NCBI GenBank assembly: GCA_037903475.1
Contig: JBAJFG010000561.1
Coordinates: 124,001 to 188,000 of the forward strand
Direction of reading: 5' to 3'
Source: Ancylostoma caninum
Taxonomy: Eukaryota > Nematoda > Chromadorea > Rhabditida > Ancylostomatidae
Length of the DNA stretch: 64,000 nt
Shown here one piece after another: positions 1 to 11,805 of the stretch (its first letter is position 1; each line of letters opens with the position of its first letter). Below the pieces are notes generated by a model. The model did no database searches. It was not told the DNA's origin and worked only from the letters and a program-made list of their open reading frames with translations. Position numbers and translations under genes: made by a program.

Positions 1-345
1 CTCCAGGCGTTTCCCCACTTTGGGCACCGGCGCAGCCTTATCACAGTGATGGACCCGTCTCCCCCCACTTTGGGCGCCGGCGCAGCCCTTCTCCATGGAC
101 TCCATTGACGGACCCGTTGTACACCATCCGACCTTCCGTTCGATCTCATCCCTACCCCACTCCACCACACCACACCCGTTCCTAGCCTTTTATATGATCT
201 CACAATCACGATCATTGACCAATCGTAGAATTTCGTAACGGTCTGACACACATTATTACATACTTACATACTTACATACTTACATACTTACATACATACA
301 GACACACATGTAAACAGGCTAAGCCCGTTATTATATAGAATGATT
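1..345 (-). repeat. Dispersed repeat R1, copy 1, with minisatellite units
   Basis: On the plus strand this begins with two copies of a unit ending ACTTTGGGCRCCGGCGCAGCC, at about 1-37 and 60-96. It continues through a CACC-rich stretch to an ATATGATCTCACAATC segment near 193-208, then a short ACTTACAT microsatellite at 256-300 and AGCCCGTTATT near 322. The reverse complement matches 48345-48700 over the GAGATCATATAAAAG and GTGTGGTGGAGTG blocks. The units also match 40575-40651, which likewise runs through a microsatellite into CCCGTTATT. Three copies in one window show a dispersed family. No protein coding seen. Confidence 0.75.
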
Positions 346-1186
346 TTTAAGTGTGTGCCTCACTTATCTGGGTCTAAGTCTGAATCTCACGCATCTTTAC
401 TTTCGAAAGTCCGCTACTGGCGTCTAGGTCTCCGATCTCTGATTTCGGGATCGACAGCATGGATTCCCCTGGCTAGAGACTACTGCGAAAACTTCAGATA
501 AGGCTGAAAAAAAAACGACATTCACACATTAGAATACGCTGCGAGACGTTCTCATCAGAGTCACGGACGACTTGGCATCTTCTAAACCAAAGCGCTCGAA
601 ATTGCTTACAACTGTTTGTCTGATCCTTTGTAAATCAAGGATTAAGCTTGGAATGCGAGAGCCAATTTGTCGGTGAGCATCGCTTTGCTGCAAAATTCAG
701 GCACACAAGTGAAGAAACTACGACTCGACTGTTTGCTCGTAACTTGTCCGTACAGTTTACCGCTTAAGAAAAGCTTCCAATATTTCGTATCTTCTCAGAA
801 TTGAGTCCTATGACAGCAGTATGCTTTTGCAGCTTTGCTTTTTCTGGAGAAGATGCGCTGAAGGATATCCAAGTGGTCTCATTGTTTTGATTCTTGCAAG
901 CAAAAATAGCTAGAAATTCAAGGGAAGAAGTTGCAGACAATATGAGAAAGGGCATTCAGCAACAAATCAAAAAGGACAGCATGTTGTTCAGATCTTGACA
1001 AATCTCAAAATTGGCCTCTTACGGTGAGAAGTAGGGTTGATAGAGTAGGGTTGATGGAGAAGTCCGTCTGCAGTGGGAGAGCGGCCTTATCCCCAGCTAA
1101 GAAGAATGTCTGTGCCAAAACATTTTTTTTGCAAAAAGGCGGAATTCTGCTTCAGGTTCTGAGATTTTCACTTTACGTACTCAAAT
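346..1186. other. AT-rich stretch, no gene seen
   Basis: Short unrelated open frames only. No exon-like frame with splice sites, no RNA gene and no terminal inverted repeat was recognised. Confidence 0.5.
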
Positions 1187-1198
1187 TTTCTATTGTTC

Positions 1199-1234
1199 GC
1201 GCACTGAGTGTGCTTAAATAAATATAAATAAACG
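1199..1234 (+). repeat. LINE 3'-tail-like sequence
   Basis: A short hairpin (GCGCACTGAGTGTGC) is followed directly by AAATAAATATAAATAAA. The same arrangement, a small hairpin and then AAATAAATAAAT, ends the LINE at 63435-63475 and occurs on the minus strand at 7108-7143. It may be a 5'-truncated insertion, but no coding remnant is visible upstream. Confidence 0.35.
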
Positions 1235-1238
1235 TAAG

Positions 1239-2779
1239 ACCAATGGGATTGAGTAGAACGGGAAAATCACCTTCTTCATTGCTATGCATAGTATCAAAGT
1301 TCCTAAGTGGAGTCGCGGTTGCGTTCTTTCGTTTGTTTGCATTCTCAGAGGGCGTGACCAAGGAGGGGCGTTCTACTGAACACTGTGCGGGGTAAAATTA
1401 CTTGTTACAAAAATAGTATTGGGAAATAAACACTTGAAGAGTGATTGAAATAAGAATAAAGAGCAAGTTAAGTGGCTAGTGAGCAAACGTAAACATTTAC
1501 TTATTCTGTTGCTTCGAAAAGGAATCCCATGCTCAGGTGGGCTGAAAGGACATCGGAAGAAGCCACCGTTTGGTTCGCCACAGCAATTTGTAGTCGACAC
1601 CAAAACTCTTATATCCAGAGCGTGGTGTAAAGTTGTAAATATTTAAATTTACGGGTCGGACGCATTAGTGTCGCTGGTTTTCTTTAGATTTGATTTAATA
1701 CGAAAAAGGATTTTATACCCTGTTAGCGCATCAAGGAAAGCTCCAATTCTGCAGTGTCATCGTGGATTGAATGCAATTTTTTAAGATCTAATCCTCTGTT
1801 GACGTTAGTGGCGTAAAACCGCGGCTTAACGAGCATAAGAAAAGTTGCGTAAATGACAGAAATATTGTAATTCTAATTGGAAAATGACAGAAAGAGCTAA
1901 TTCATTTCTGATCTTTTAAACACCAATAAATAGTGATAGTGATTCTAGTAGCTCTCACATAACACTTGGAACCGGATAAAAAGTGAATAATTGGCTATAA
2001 TCCTACTCATTAAATTAACTGACACTTGGGGTCCCATTTGGAAAAAAGGGAACTAACTTTACAGCTCTTCTAATTTTCAACCGAGGCTGCTCTGTAATCA
2101 TCGAGCACTCGAACTATTCAAAATCGAACATCAGACATAGAATATATGATACCTAACATGCAATAAAGTTCTGACTATGAGAGATACACAGACATTGACT
2201 CAGTAAATCTAGTAAGAACAACATTAGCTATGTTTATATTCATCATCTCTGTGGCTAGATTTGCTGAATACCAGTGTTACTTCGTCCCCGTCCTCACCCC
2301 CTTCACCCTCTTCGTCCTCATGTGTACTAGTGTAATTTTGTCTCTGAATTAGGTCTGCATAGGTGTCCGAGTGGCATCTAAATATCGAATAGCTTTTTAA
2401 TAGTCCAGAAAAAAATGAGCGCGACATAATTTATTCGATGGAATTTATTCGATGGTTGTTGGATATTGGAGGACACGTGCAGATGTGGGGCAGCTAATAT
2501 GCATGTGCGGGCGCTTACATCTATCGAAGCAGTGAATTTCTCCCGTGGTAGTGACTGATGCCATGAAGTTTGTGACCTACGCGCCTCGGCAAGTCGGAGA
2601 GGTTCTCTAGCCAAAAGTGAGCATACTTCATTCGCCTTGGTCATGATGACAAGGGTTGCAACATGAATCACATTTTGCTCGACAAACACAGCTTGGAACC
2701 TTCTCGGAATCGTCCATGACTCCTACCAAGGCTTTGCGATGGAAAATATTTTATGAAAGGCACTGTTCACCCAGTATAG
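1239..2779. other. AT-rich stretch, no gene seen
   Basis: No exon, RNA gene or transposon end recognised. Open frames here are short, overlap on both strands and have no recognisable motif. Confidence 0.5.
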
Positions 2780-3320
2780 GAATTTATTTATCCATTTATT
2801 TTATTGGTTTCCATTAAACAAACGAAACATAACAAGAAGACAACTCAAAGGAACACCTATTATGCTCCTTCTATTTAATGGAGTAATTTTTCTTCGGAAT
2901 GCCAAAGAATGTGCTTGCAAGGTTTTTAGACGCCCTTCATATGACATTCGCAATAGGCGCTTTCGTACAAAACATCGGTAGGTAAAACTTTTCTGGACTT
3001 GCTCGATGCTGTCAATTAAGGACTTTTTGTACGGAGACCATAGTTGGGCAACAATACTCTAGTTGCGTTCTGACATAGGTAGTGAACAAATCGATAGCAG
3101 CTTTGAATCTCTAGACTTGAAAGCGCTCAATATAAAATTTGACTTGCAAGTTGCTCTAGCTATCGTTTCGTTGATGTAGTCATCAAATTCTAATCTGTCA
3201 GAATAGGTAATGCCTAAGTCGCTCACTTTGCTAGTTCGTGCCAAAACACTTCCGTTCATTTGCCAAAGAGAAAAAATAGCCTTAGATGATAAAAAAACTG
3301 CCCCATTCACGGATGGAGCA
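2780..3320 (-). mobile_element. Non-LTR retrotransposon fragment (C-terminal reverse transcriptase)
   Basis: On the minus strand, 3310-3059 encodes SKVSDLGITYSDRLEFDDY followed by an INETIARATCKSNFIL block. After a stop, 3058-2870 continues with a AQLWSPYKKSLIDSIEQVQ-like segment and SYEGRLKTLQAHSLAFRR. This order (DLGI..D..L.F..H/Y-IN, then WSPY...D...IE.VQ..FT.R, then SYE.RL..L...SL..RR) is the conserved tail of CR1/L2/Jockey-type reverse transcriptases. The fragment ends in AATAAAATAAATGGATAAAT near 2785-2813, an A-rich tail. It is 5'-truncated and interrupted by stops, so it is a dead copy. It differs in sequence from the LINE at 58.6-63.5 kb and is probably another subfamily. Confidence 0.85.
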
Positions 3321-4140
3321 AATTTTCGTCATCTACGGCTATTTTCTCACTCTTTCGTTTGCATAGAGTTTGTTTTGCCTCACCTGCTGAAGCTTTCCCT
3401 AAAGAGAAAAAAGGATAACCGATTAGGTTTGGCGCCGAAGATGAGCCGATGCAGAACATAAAGATCGGAAATAAAAAATTGCACCAATTTACTCAGTTTG
3501 AGAGAGGTCCTATAATTTATACGAGGAGCTGCAGCCTCCAAAATTAATGGAATATCCAGAGAGTCCACAGGGCTGCAAGTAAGGGTGTAAAACAACGGGA
3601 AATCGAGAGCCCTGAGGCTATACCTCCACCTATCCCTATCCTTGTTTAGCTCGGTTTTACTGTAAGTTCTGCCATAAATACGGTAACATGTTTTGCTTTA
3701 AAATGAGCATGTTCTGTCTTGAAGTTATGCTAAGTTGGGAGGCCGTCCCCGGACGTTTTATCAGGACAGTGCTCAGGAACTCGGGTTTTGTCTGGTTCAG
3801 AACTAGGAGAACAATAAATTTTAGGAACTTCTGATTTTGTCGAGTGTCTACCCAATTGCACAGGACTCACTCAGATGTGTCAGTAGATTTTCACGGTACC
3901 TGAGGCAATGGCTTGCTCAAAATCCCTTCGGAGTTGGGAATCTCCAGAACGGAACTTCAAAAATAGGAAATACATTTCTGCCTAGTCACTTGCGCGCAGC
4001 GGCATGCGACTTCATTTGATGTCTCAGGGTTTGATTCCCAGCAGATGGAGGATACTTCTAAATGTTTTCTTGTTTTTCGTTGAGACATACGATAGTGCTC
4101 TAAATTGCTTTGGAAAACTTTTTCTGACTGCCCTTTTCTT

Positions 4141-4168
4141 TGTTACCACGTTTTTGGCCCACCCTGTA
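4141..4168 (-). mobile_element. Solo mariner-type terminus
   Basis: CGTTTTTGGCCCACCCTGTA has the form of the right end of the TA-flanked elements at 10150, 25630 and 60940, which all end in ...CACCCTG|TA. No matching left end (TACAGGGTGGGCC...) was found upstream, so this is a truncated element or chance similarity. Confidence 0.35.
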
Positions 4169-4169
4169 A

Positions 4170-7107
4170 AACTGAGGGTTGCATTGCTTATCTGACGCGA
4201 GTGTAACAACATTTAACCCTTCGCTTAATTATTTCATTTATTTTTGTTCTCAAAGGTGTACTAAGAACAGAAATAATTGTGCAATTATAAACTAGTGTGT
4301 TGATCGTGAAATCAATTCATCAGCTGTTTCCAAAATTCGAACATTCAATTCGATCAAGTCGAAAATAGGGAAGTTTAGAAAAGCAAGAGCTGTTAGTACT
4401 GTGAAGGAGAAGAGAATGTTTGTAGGTGTGTTTGGTCTTTGAGATAATTGAATTTTAGGGTGAGCTTCTGAATTAGCCAACAAGTAACAAATATACATAT
4501 ATGCAATAATAAATTACTCAAATTACTGGATTTTTACTTTGTCCATGCCTATTATCAGACATGCATACGGGAATTCAACGCTCAAACAAAGCTATACAAT
4601 GTTACCTTTATTTCTGGGCAGATTTCAAAAAAAAAAAAAGAAAAAGGGAAGAACAAAACATCTAGTGTCCCAGGCTTAATTAATTCCATTGTTATCTAAG
4701 ATCCATGGATAAGTAGTGCTTGTTCTCGGCCACCAACTACAATAGGAAAAGAGCACATAGGAAATCTATGCCGGCAGATTGCCATGCGGAACGGGTCAGC
4801 GAGGAACGCGTTCATTCAGCGAGGCGACTGGCGCCAGAAAAATGAGCACGAGAGGCGGAATGATGTTGATTATATGTGAGGGTGAGAAGCAAATGAGATG
4901 TTTTGGGAGGGCTGGCTGGTGCGAATCCATGAGAGCAGCAGCGGACGTTTCACTCGGACACCATGCACCAGCAAATCGCTGGATTTCGTCCAGTACTGGA
5001 GACAGGAGGGTAGAAGAACGAGAAGAATTTCACATTTTGGATGCCGGAGATCAGAGAACACACGAATGTCGGAAGCGTTGGAAGTTCGAGTTCTGCTTGC
5101 TGTGATGGAGTAAATGAGTATATCACCAAACCAAAAGACAAGAAAATTAATTAGCTTGTAAAATGAACAAGCTACATGGTGCTGAAAGAAAACAGGCTTA
5201 CAAAAATAGGAATGCTTACATTTGCTCCGTGCCGTTTCACCTGCACTGCCTTTATATGAATTCTATTCAAGGCTGTATCACTGGAAGAAAGGGTAATTTT
5301 TATCCAGAGTTTTGCATACTTACCCATGCGTATCAGCTGAGTAATATAAAAACATCGGTGAGCGCATTGAGGTACAGGTAAGGGGTAAATTTGGTTTTTT
5401 TAAGTACGTTTACATGAATGGTTTGAATTATGCATGCGAATCCATGCTATCTTTTTTTTTGTTTCTCAAGGTAAGGTGGATAAAAGTACTTCAATCTGTA
5501 ACAGAGACAATAATGAAAAAATGCTGTTTGTCAGTTTTCGAAGCTTCACATAGATGATATTCTTGTGAGGACAACGAGACCGGAAGAAAACGAAGATTTG
5601 TTTTCAATGAATTATCGGGAACTTCCAGAATTTGAGCTTTTGACAAAACAAGTAGAGGATAAAGACTGTTGGTTACAGAACTGAGGAGAAGAGATTTCGC
5701 TATCGGAGCGGAGATGGAAAACCATTCACAAATTAACTGGTTAACGAAAATCTGAAGATTTCTTACTTTTCCAATCACTAGAATCTGTTCACTGGGGGAG
5801 GTTTTTAGAATATTTAGGAGCGAGTAATGCATTAGATATATTCGAACTCGAAAATTCGGTTTCGGTCAAGTTGAAATTTCGAATTTCCAGAAAAATGAGA
5901 CAAGAACAGCCCTTGGAGAATAATAACAAGGGATTTAGAGCTTTCTCTTGTTCTAGCATTCGAATTTTCCGGACAGGGTTCTTAATTTATAGTTAAATTA
6001 ATTAAGTTATTCGATTTTATTCGGTCCTAAGTATAGTAGGTAGTCGCAAGGACGCTAGGAAGAAAAGAGCACACGGAAATTGGAGAAAGGATAGAGAATA
6101 TGCGCAAATGCTCAGCCATCGTCGCATCTGAAACAGACTGTGCACTACCCAAGTATATAGTTGTACCATATGTACTTCGAACAATATTAGAAGAGCTAGG
6201 AACAGAAACAGAAATAGCCAAACACAGTAAATATGAAAAGGTATAAAAAATAGTGGTAAAAATACGAGAAAAAAAGACCAGCTTTGCGGTCTCAAAATGC
6301 AACATTTCCGAAATCTTCTCCAGTGGAGTACGCGCGGCGATGCGCCAGAGGGAAAGGAGAATAAGGAGTCTCGAACAAACGACAAAGACTGCGGCTTCTT
6401 CTGCTTCAAACTCGAGTCTCCTCAGAACAACATGTCATTATTGCCTTTGTCGTTTCCATAGATACAATCCTCTGTTTCGGAGAAGAGGATGAAATTTTTG
6501 GCTTCGGACGAGAGACATCGCAAGTGCAATTCGGAGACGCGGCGATTGCAGTGGGAATGCAGCTTTCTTCTGCTGCGACGGGAAGTGGACGATTTCGAGA
6601 TAATAAGCGCTGTAGGAAGAGGTGTAAACAGGCATGAATAATCAGCTACTGCTGAAAAAAATCTCCACAGCAAATGAGCGCGATGAGGAGAGAGCTGTAA
6701 TTACTGCTAGGATAAGACTTGTACTCGTAAATTGTAGGAAGGTTTGGTTTTCAAAGGTAAAGTTCGTGGGATACGGTGACATTGCTCATCTTCTCTCTTT
6801 ATAACACCAGAAAGCATACCATTTTGTTTCATAAAGTGACTAACTTTGCGATGTTTATTCCTTGCATGGATTTTCCATAGAATAAACACAGATGAGCTCC
6901 CTAAGAGAACTACAACAAAGAATACGCCTTTGGTTTTCCGGAGGTTTCCTGGATCATTTAGTTGAAATCAAAAATACTGTTCTATCTGCATATTACGCGT
7001 CCTTGAGAATGGAAAGACTAAACAGTTTTGCTAATTCAATTATAATTTCAGTCACTTCAGTTTCAGTTTTCAGTCACTTGGGAACAATCTACCTTCCATC
7101 CTCCGCA
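4170..7107. other. Intergenic, no recognisable gene
   Basis: Several open frames exist (4779-5105 plus; 5832-5491, 6409-6017 and 6673-6422 minus). None has recognisable motifs, convincing splice sites on both sides or a clear advantage over the opposite-strand frame. The minus frame 5832-5491 (113 codons in AT-rich DNA) is the most unusual, but nothing identifies it. Confidence 0.4.
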
Positions 7108-7143
7108 ACTGTATTTATTTATTTGTATGTTGCCATACCACGC
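7108..7143 (-). repeat. LINE 3'-tail-like sequence
   Basis: The reverse complement reads CGTGGTATGGCAACATACAAA then TAAATAAATAC. The LINE ending at 63475 has CGTGGTTTACCCACGTACAAA then TAAATAAATAATAC. The shared hairpin stem and tail suggest a very short truncated copy of the same or a close family. Confidence 0.45.
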
Positions 7144-7610
7144 TGATTATATAGAGAATATTGAGATTACAAGTACAATGCATAAAAATTTGAAGTAATT
7201 GCCTGAAGAGTAGGAGTGACTCAATTATGTCACTAGAATACATACATATGTAGTGAATCAATAAGAAGAATCGCTCCGGTGAACAAAGACTGGCTTGGCA
7301 TGATCGTTGGGCTTCTGTAATGGGCCCTTTTAGGGTGTTTTCACTTGGTCTAACGGAGTCTGCTCTTGATGAAAGCTAACAATTTGAAAGGGCAAAGCTA
7401 AGGAGAAGAAGGGCATGCACGACAGGATTAACTTGGAGGCAGAATCTATGGAAATTTCCCAGCCAAGTTTTAAGGTATAATTTCTTCATTTGTTGGGTTT
7501 CTTTTATCTTTGCTGAATATTACCATTGGATGAAAGTTCGTTATTCTCAAACAATACGAAAATAGCAAAATCTCGACCAGTGAAGAAATTCCGTGGATGC
7601 CGCTTCCAGC

Positions 7611-8055
7611 TCGAAGGCAGTGCCTTCATAAGAATCGATTTTGAGATTTTGGCATCAGAAGAATATTATGAAGCACCGATTACAGAGGTATGCATATTTC
7701 GCCACACGATTACCAAAGAAAATCCCTGCGGAAATTCTTTTCCTGGAGAGTTACAGGTGCCTGATGCGACAGCTATCACAAGGAGTTGCGAAGTTGCGGC
7801 ATGTCGTGGTAGTGCTGATCGCTGGCGCCTAACGTGTTAGCAGCGCAACTTTTGTGGCAGTTGTTGCAACGGACACCCCAAATTCTCATAAAAAATAGGA
7901 GGTTGGAGAGGTTTTCGGCACCAGAGGAATCTGCGGGCGATCACAATGGCATGCACATTACCTCATGCAAGGTAATGTGCATGCCATTGTGATCGCCCGC
8001 AGATTCCTCTGATGCCACAATCTCAAACCAATTCTGAGATGAGGCACTGCCTCGA
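7611..8055. mobile_element. MITE of the AGGCAGTGYCT family
   Basis: The left end (7615) reads AGGCAGTGCCTTCATAAG and continues TTTTGAGATTTTGGCATCAG. The right end, reverse-complemented, reads AGGCAGTGCCTCATCTCAG and continues TTTGAGATTGTGGCATCAG, giving about 50 bp of similar terminal inverted repeat. TCGA is found at both borders (7611-7614 and 8052-8055). Ends beginning AGGCAGTGTCTCA recur at 27884, 48296 and 49221, each next to TTAA. The 105-codon open frame inside (7526-7840) is an accident of the repeat. Confidence 0.7.
7922..8011. repeat. 90-bp palindrome with 42-bp perfect arms
   Basis: The left arm 7922-7963 starts CAGAGGAATCTGCGGGCGAT. The right arm 7970-8011 is its exact reverse complement. 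The 6-nt loop is CATGCA. It sits in the centre of the MITE at 7611-8055. Perfect arms inside a MITE with diverged ends point to a recent inverted duplication or template switch. Confidence 0.9.
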
Positions 8056-8920
8056 ACGCAGCAAAGTTCCAATGCAGTAAAAGTTTACAGATTACCACTA
8101 GTGCTTGAGTAATGTCGTTAATTGAGTGAAGACGCACTGAGTCGACGTGTAGAGCTAGGCTGGGCGCACCACTCCAAGGTAAATCGACTGTGGCTGGGTC
8201 CGGTTTTGATTCGTTGCCTTTGAAGGGCTCACACTCTACGCCTGAATTCACTTCAAAGGTGAATCAGTACCTAACAACGGCTTTTCAAAGTCAGGATGTG
8301 ACACCTTTTCTCACTTATAGCCCTGGTGGATAGCTTTCCGGATAAGGCACAAGCTGTCCTGAGGCTTCTGGTAGGGCAACACTTTGCCTTCCCTCGGCTT
8401 CTTTTCTCGGCTAAAAGTTTTCAGGCGACAAATGCGTTGACTGAAAGCTCCAAACAAGTGTACTGAAAAGCAATTAAGTGCAAAAACTAACACCTATGCA
8501 AGCAATTACCTTTGTGCTTTTAGTGGCAGTATGTCACGTTGATGTGTGGAAAGTTCGTGTGAGGGATGGAATTGTCAAGACAAATGCAATGTTGCCACGA
8601 AAAACAGATTTCACTAACATGTACATTAACGCAAAGTGAACAAATGTCCCCATAGAGGACGTGAGAGTTTTCATCATGTTTCCTAGCCTAACGAGTTCGA
8701 GTTCTAACGAGTTAGAGCTGTCAGGGGAAGATTGAGCAGCAATTAAGCACTTTTCCACAATAGCGACGTGTGCACTGCACAAATTAAGACTAACATGACT
8801 CCCATTTAAATTCTGCCGCAGCTCTGTTTACCCATAAACTAATCTTAGCTCTTACGCGACAATACAGGAGCAGATGTTAGAAAACTTCATTTGAAAACAA
8901 CCTCGGTGTCATTAACTACG
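8056..8920. other. Intergenic, no gene seen
   Basis: Only short open frames without motifs. Nothing repetitive recognised. Confidence 0.5.
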
Positions 8921-10162
8921 TACAAGGTGGCTGAAAAGTATTTGCGTTCCCTTTAGCGCTTCTGTTTCCTTATGTGCGAGTGTCATTCCATCTTGGTCTT
9001 TTTCATGATTGGCACGTCACTGAATGTTCTTTTTTTCTGATCTTCATATGGCTATGCAAGAGTGCTCACATCGCGAATCCAACGCGGCCTAAACGGCCTA
9101 AATAGTCCTTCGCATCAATACAAACAAAGCTGATATCTCAAATAAGAACGGTTCAAAACATCGTCAAACGACGGAGTCGTGTAGGAAGAATCAAAATGAA
9201 ACAACAGGTTGTCCCCGATGAGGAACATAAGAGAATTAATGGGATTATGAGGAAAAGGGTAGGCTGAAATGGTGGGGTCAGCCTAAAAAAACTCCTGCAT
9301 CCGCTTGCTCATCTGACCAGCTTACCGCCTTGAAAGACCAAGGCCTTGCAGCTATCGCTTGTTCACGAATGAGAGATCAAGACATGCGTCAAAGCTGAGA
9401 AATGGAAAAAAATGTTGCAGACGGTCTCGGTGTGCCGCGCCAATGGGTGCTGTGGAGTACGAAAAAGTTTTCATCGTTAAAATTGTCCACAATCTTCGAA
9501 ATGACCATCAGTCCGTCAGTTAGAGTTGGTGATTCCGAAAAGCAAAGACGTGACGACGTTGTCGTTACCGAGAGCTGCCATGGTTTGGAGAGGAGTGCTC
9601 ACAATTATGAAGACACCTCTGGTTTTCACAGACTGGGACTATAAAATCTTCGCCGACATCCATCAAGATAAGCTTCCTGGAGAAGTACGCTTGCCACGGA
9701 AACGAGTGAACCCCATCATGACTCTTCAGCAGAACTATGCTCGGCTACACTGGACCAAAAGAACCATCGCATGTCTAAAGTTGGTGAGCCTCGAATCCCC
9801 TAACAATAATAAATGACCATCCTGCAGACTAGATTTGAATCCAATGGATCTCTCTATGCGTGGGTTCATGAATGAGGAACCGGAGAAAAAATATTTCGAC
9901 TCAGAATATAAATCACGCAAACTCGAGGACCATAGCCAGATTTTAATGAGGACTTCCTACGGCTCATAGTGAGTTCTGTGAAAATAAATATGAATGCCTG
10001 TGTCAAGGCCAGGGAAGGTCACCTGAGAGATTTTTTGTGAAACAGATTACTCATGTAGTTGCGTACCATAAACGATAGTAAGCACATAATAATTGTGGAC
10101 ATCAAGAAAAAAAAATACTATTCATAATATGCGTTAATATTATACTTTTCGGCCACCCTGTA
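8921..10162 (+). mobile_element. Complete but inactive mariner-type DNA transposon
   Basis: TA at 8921-8922 is followed by CAAGGTGGCTGAAAAGTAT. The right end is ATACTTTTCGGCCACCCTG followed by TA at 10161-10162. The termini are an imperfect inverted repeat of about 25 bp, flanked by the TA duplication typical of Tc1/mariner. The 1238-bp length fits a full-length mariner with a transposase of about 340 residues. The coding region is broken (next entry), so the copy cannot be autonomous. Confidence 0.88.
9110..10030 (+). pseudogene. Mariner transposase pseudogene
   Basis: Transposase similarity runs through at least three frames. Near 9185 a basic segment precedes the catalytic core. Near 9450-9510 a VLWS...EKVFIVKIVHNLRND pattern corresponds to the family's (F/W)SDEKxFTVE..(H)NxQND block. 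The usual GTGACGAAAA is GTACGAAAA, a one-base loss that removes the first catalytic Asp and shifts the frame. Then MVWRGVL...KTPLVFTDWD (9560-9640) matches MVWxGV...KTPLVFVD. MTLQQNYARLHWTKRT stands where families have W.FQQDxAPAH, so the second catalytic Asp is Asn. DLNPMDLS follows at about 9835, matching the PDLNPMDxS motif. The C-terminal ..NACVKAREGH-like stretch is near 9990. Stops and shifts make it a clear pseudogene of the maT/mariner lineage. Confidence 0.85.
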
Positions 10163-10575
10163 GTTGCTAATAGCAGAGCTAATACGGAGCTTGTAGTCAT
10201 TGCCGTAGCAAGTAGGGCTAAAGTGTTATGGGCTTTGAGGCTTTTCCGGATATAACAAAACGATGTTATAACAATGAATTGTTCGTGTCTCAAAATAGCA
10301 GTGGACCAATCTCGGGTAATGCCAATTTCAGGGGTATGAAAAATGCTCTGTTGGACGCTTCTCTTCCAATTTCGTTGATGGCTTAAAATTCTAGAACCTC
10401 CGCGGGGTGGCACAATCTGGTTGTGGCTGGTTGTATCTACTAAAAATATCCGGTCGAATGCGAACATAACATTACCTTTCGAAGTCTCTTTGGGAACTAC
10501 TGATGAGAGGCTCCAAGAAGACCACAACTCCGCTTCGAGCCCCGAAACCGGACTAGCGTAAAAAATGATGTGCAT
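10163..10575 (-). other. Long minus-strand open frame of unknown nature
   Basis: From the mariner right border to 10575 the minus strand has one frame open for about 137 codons, beginning MHIIFYASPVSGLEAELWSS and running on into the transposon end. It includes a hydrophobic tail (LALLATAMTTSSVLALLLA). I recognise no family. A GGTAATG donor-like site follows a GAAAG at about 10475. It could be an old exon truncated by the mariner or chance; the reading-through into the transposon argues for chance. Confidence 0.2.
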
Positions 10576-11805
10576 CTTTATCTTAAAGTTTTCTGGCTAC
10601 TTATTTGTATATCGAGTGCAGATCATTGTGGTAAATTCGTATATTTAAAGAAATGACCATTAGTGTCTATGAAAATTCTTCAATAATAAGTTTTCACAGG
10701 CTAAAGCAAAGAGGAAGAAGTGAAGAACTGGCAGTTCAGCGAGTGTTTTAATGGCCTAGCATTGTTCACAAAAGTGACGGAACAATAAGGGACAACCGTA
10801 TAAATAAATTAACAAATATTGAAACGAATAACCGAATAAATAATCCAGTATAGAACAAAATGGCAAACATAATAGTGAGTAAAGTGGACTTATTCACATG
10901 TTTTATTACATTAATTATTGTCAATCAGGTTTAATTCCAAGATATGACTTACAAATAAGAGAGCTCAAATGCCTGCCAAAGTATAAAAAGTATAATATGA
11001 GAGACCCTGTGAACTCTTGGCTGTCGCCACGATGAAATCTTTCAAAGGACCCATGGGACCGTCACACGTGTTCGATTACCCCGCAGAAACAACTGCTCAA
11101 AAAGCCACCAAATGCATGCATGATCTAGGCTTCTGTTTTCTTAGGCATGTTCTTTATACACGCAGGAGTTGGACAAATATATTGAGTTAGAGATGAAATT
11201 GAAATTAAACATATGAAATTCGATAGATTTTTCCTGAGGTGAGTGTATTTATGGTTTTCTCAGGGGATATATCAGCACGTAATAGTGACAGGCGCAGAAA
11301 TCTCTCTCGATTTGGGGGTAGGGGGTAGGGGGTGGACGGCGAGAAACAAGAAATTGATTTAAACTGAACTTGAAAAAATACCATGGATGGAAAGCTGCGA
11401 CATTACCTGGGTTTCAACTGCAAGGCCTACATGAGCTTGAGCTTTTCTTGTTTTCAAGTTAATAATGGTGAAAACCTCAAGAGAATCAATCAAGCCTAAC
11501 TAGTCCTTGCATACTAACAACTCATCAAAGCAAGAGCAAGTCGTAAACAAGCACTCTGATTGCCGCCTATAATTAAGAGTTGAAGCGGGAGTTAGGCACT
11601 CAGACTTATGAAAACAAACATGTGAGAAATGAAGGGAAATGGTGGAAGAGGAAGTTCCTAGAGAAACAGGTGATGTCTATGAAATGGGAAATCTGCTATT
11701 AGAAGACGATAACAAATCAACAATAAAATAAAATAGCAAATATGTACGTACAAATTGTGCGAGACGACCGTAATTGGAAAGGTATTAAGTGCAATGGCAG
11801 TTAGG
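10576..11805. other. AT-rich intergenic, no gene seen
   Basis: No exon-like frame. Three G5 runs spaced by TA occur at 11314-11333 (GGGGGTAGGGGGTAGGGGG). That is one run short of a classical four-run quadruplex motif. Confidence 0.45.

Noticed and set aside
4004..4060. GGGTTTGATTCCC as a tRNA T-arm
   Set aside because: No A box at the right distance and no acceptor stem.
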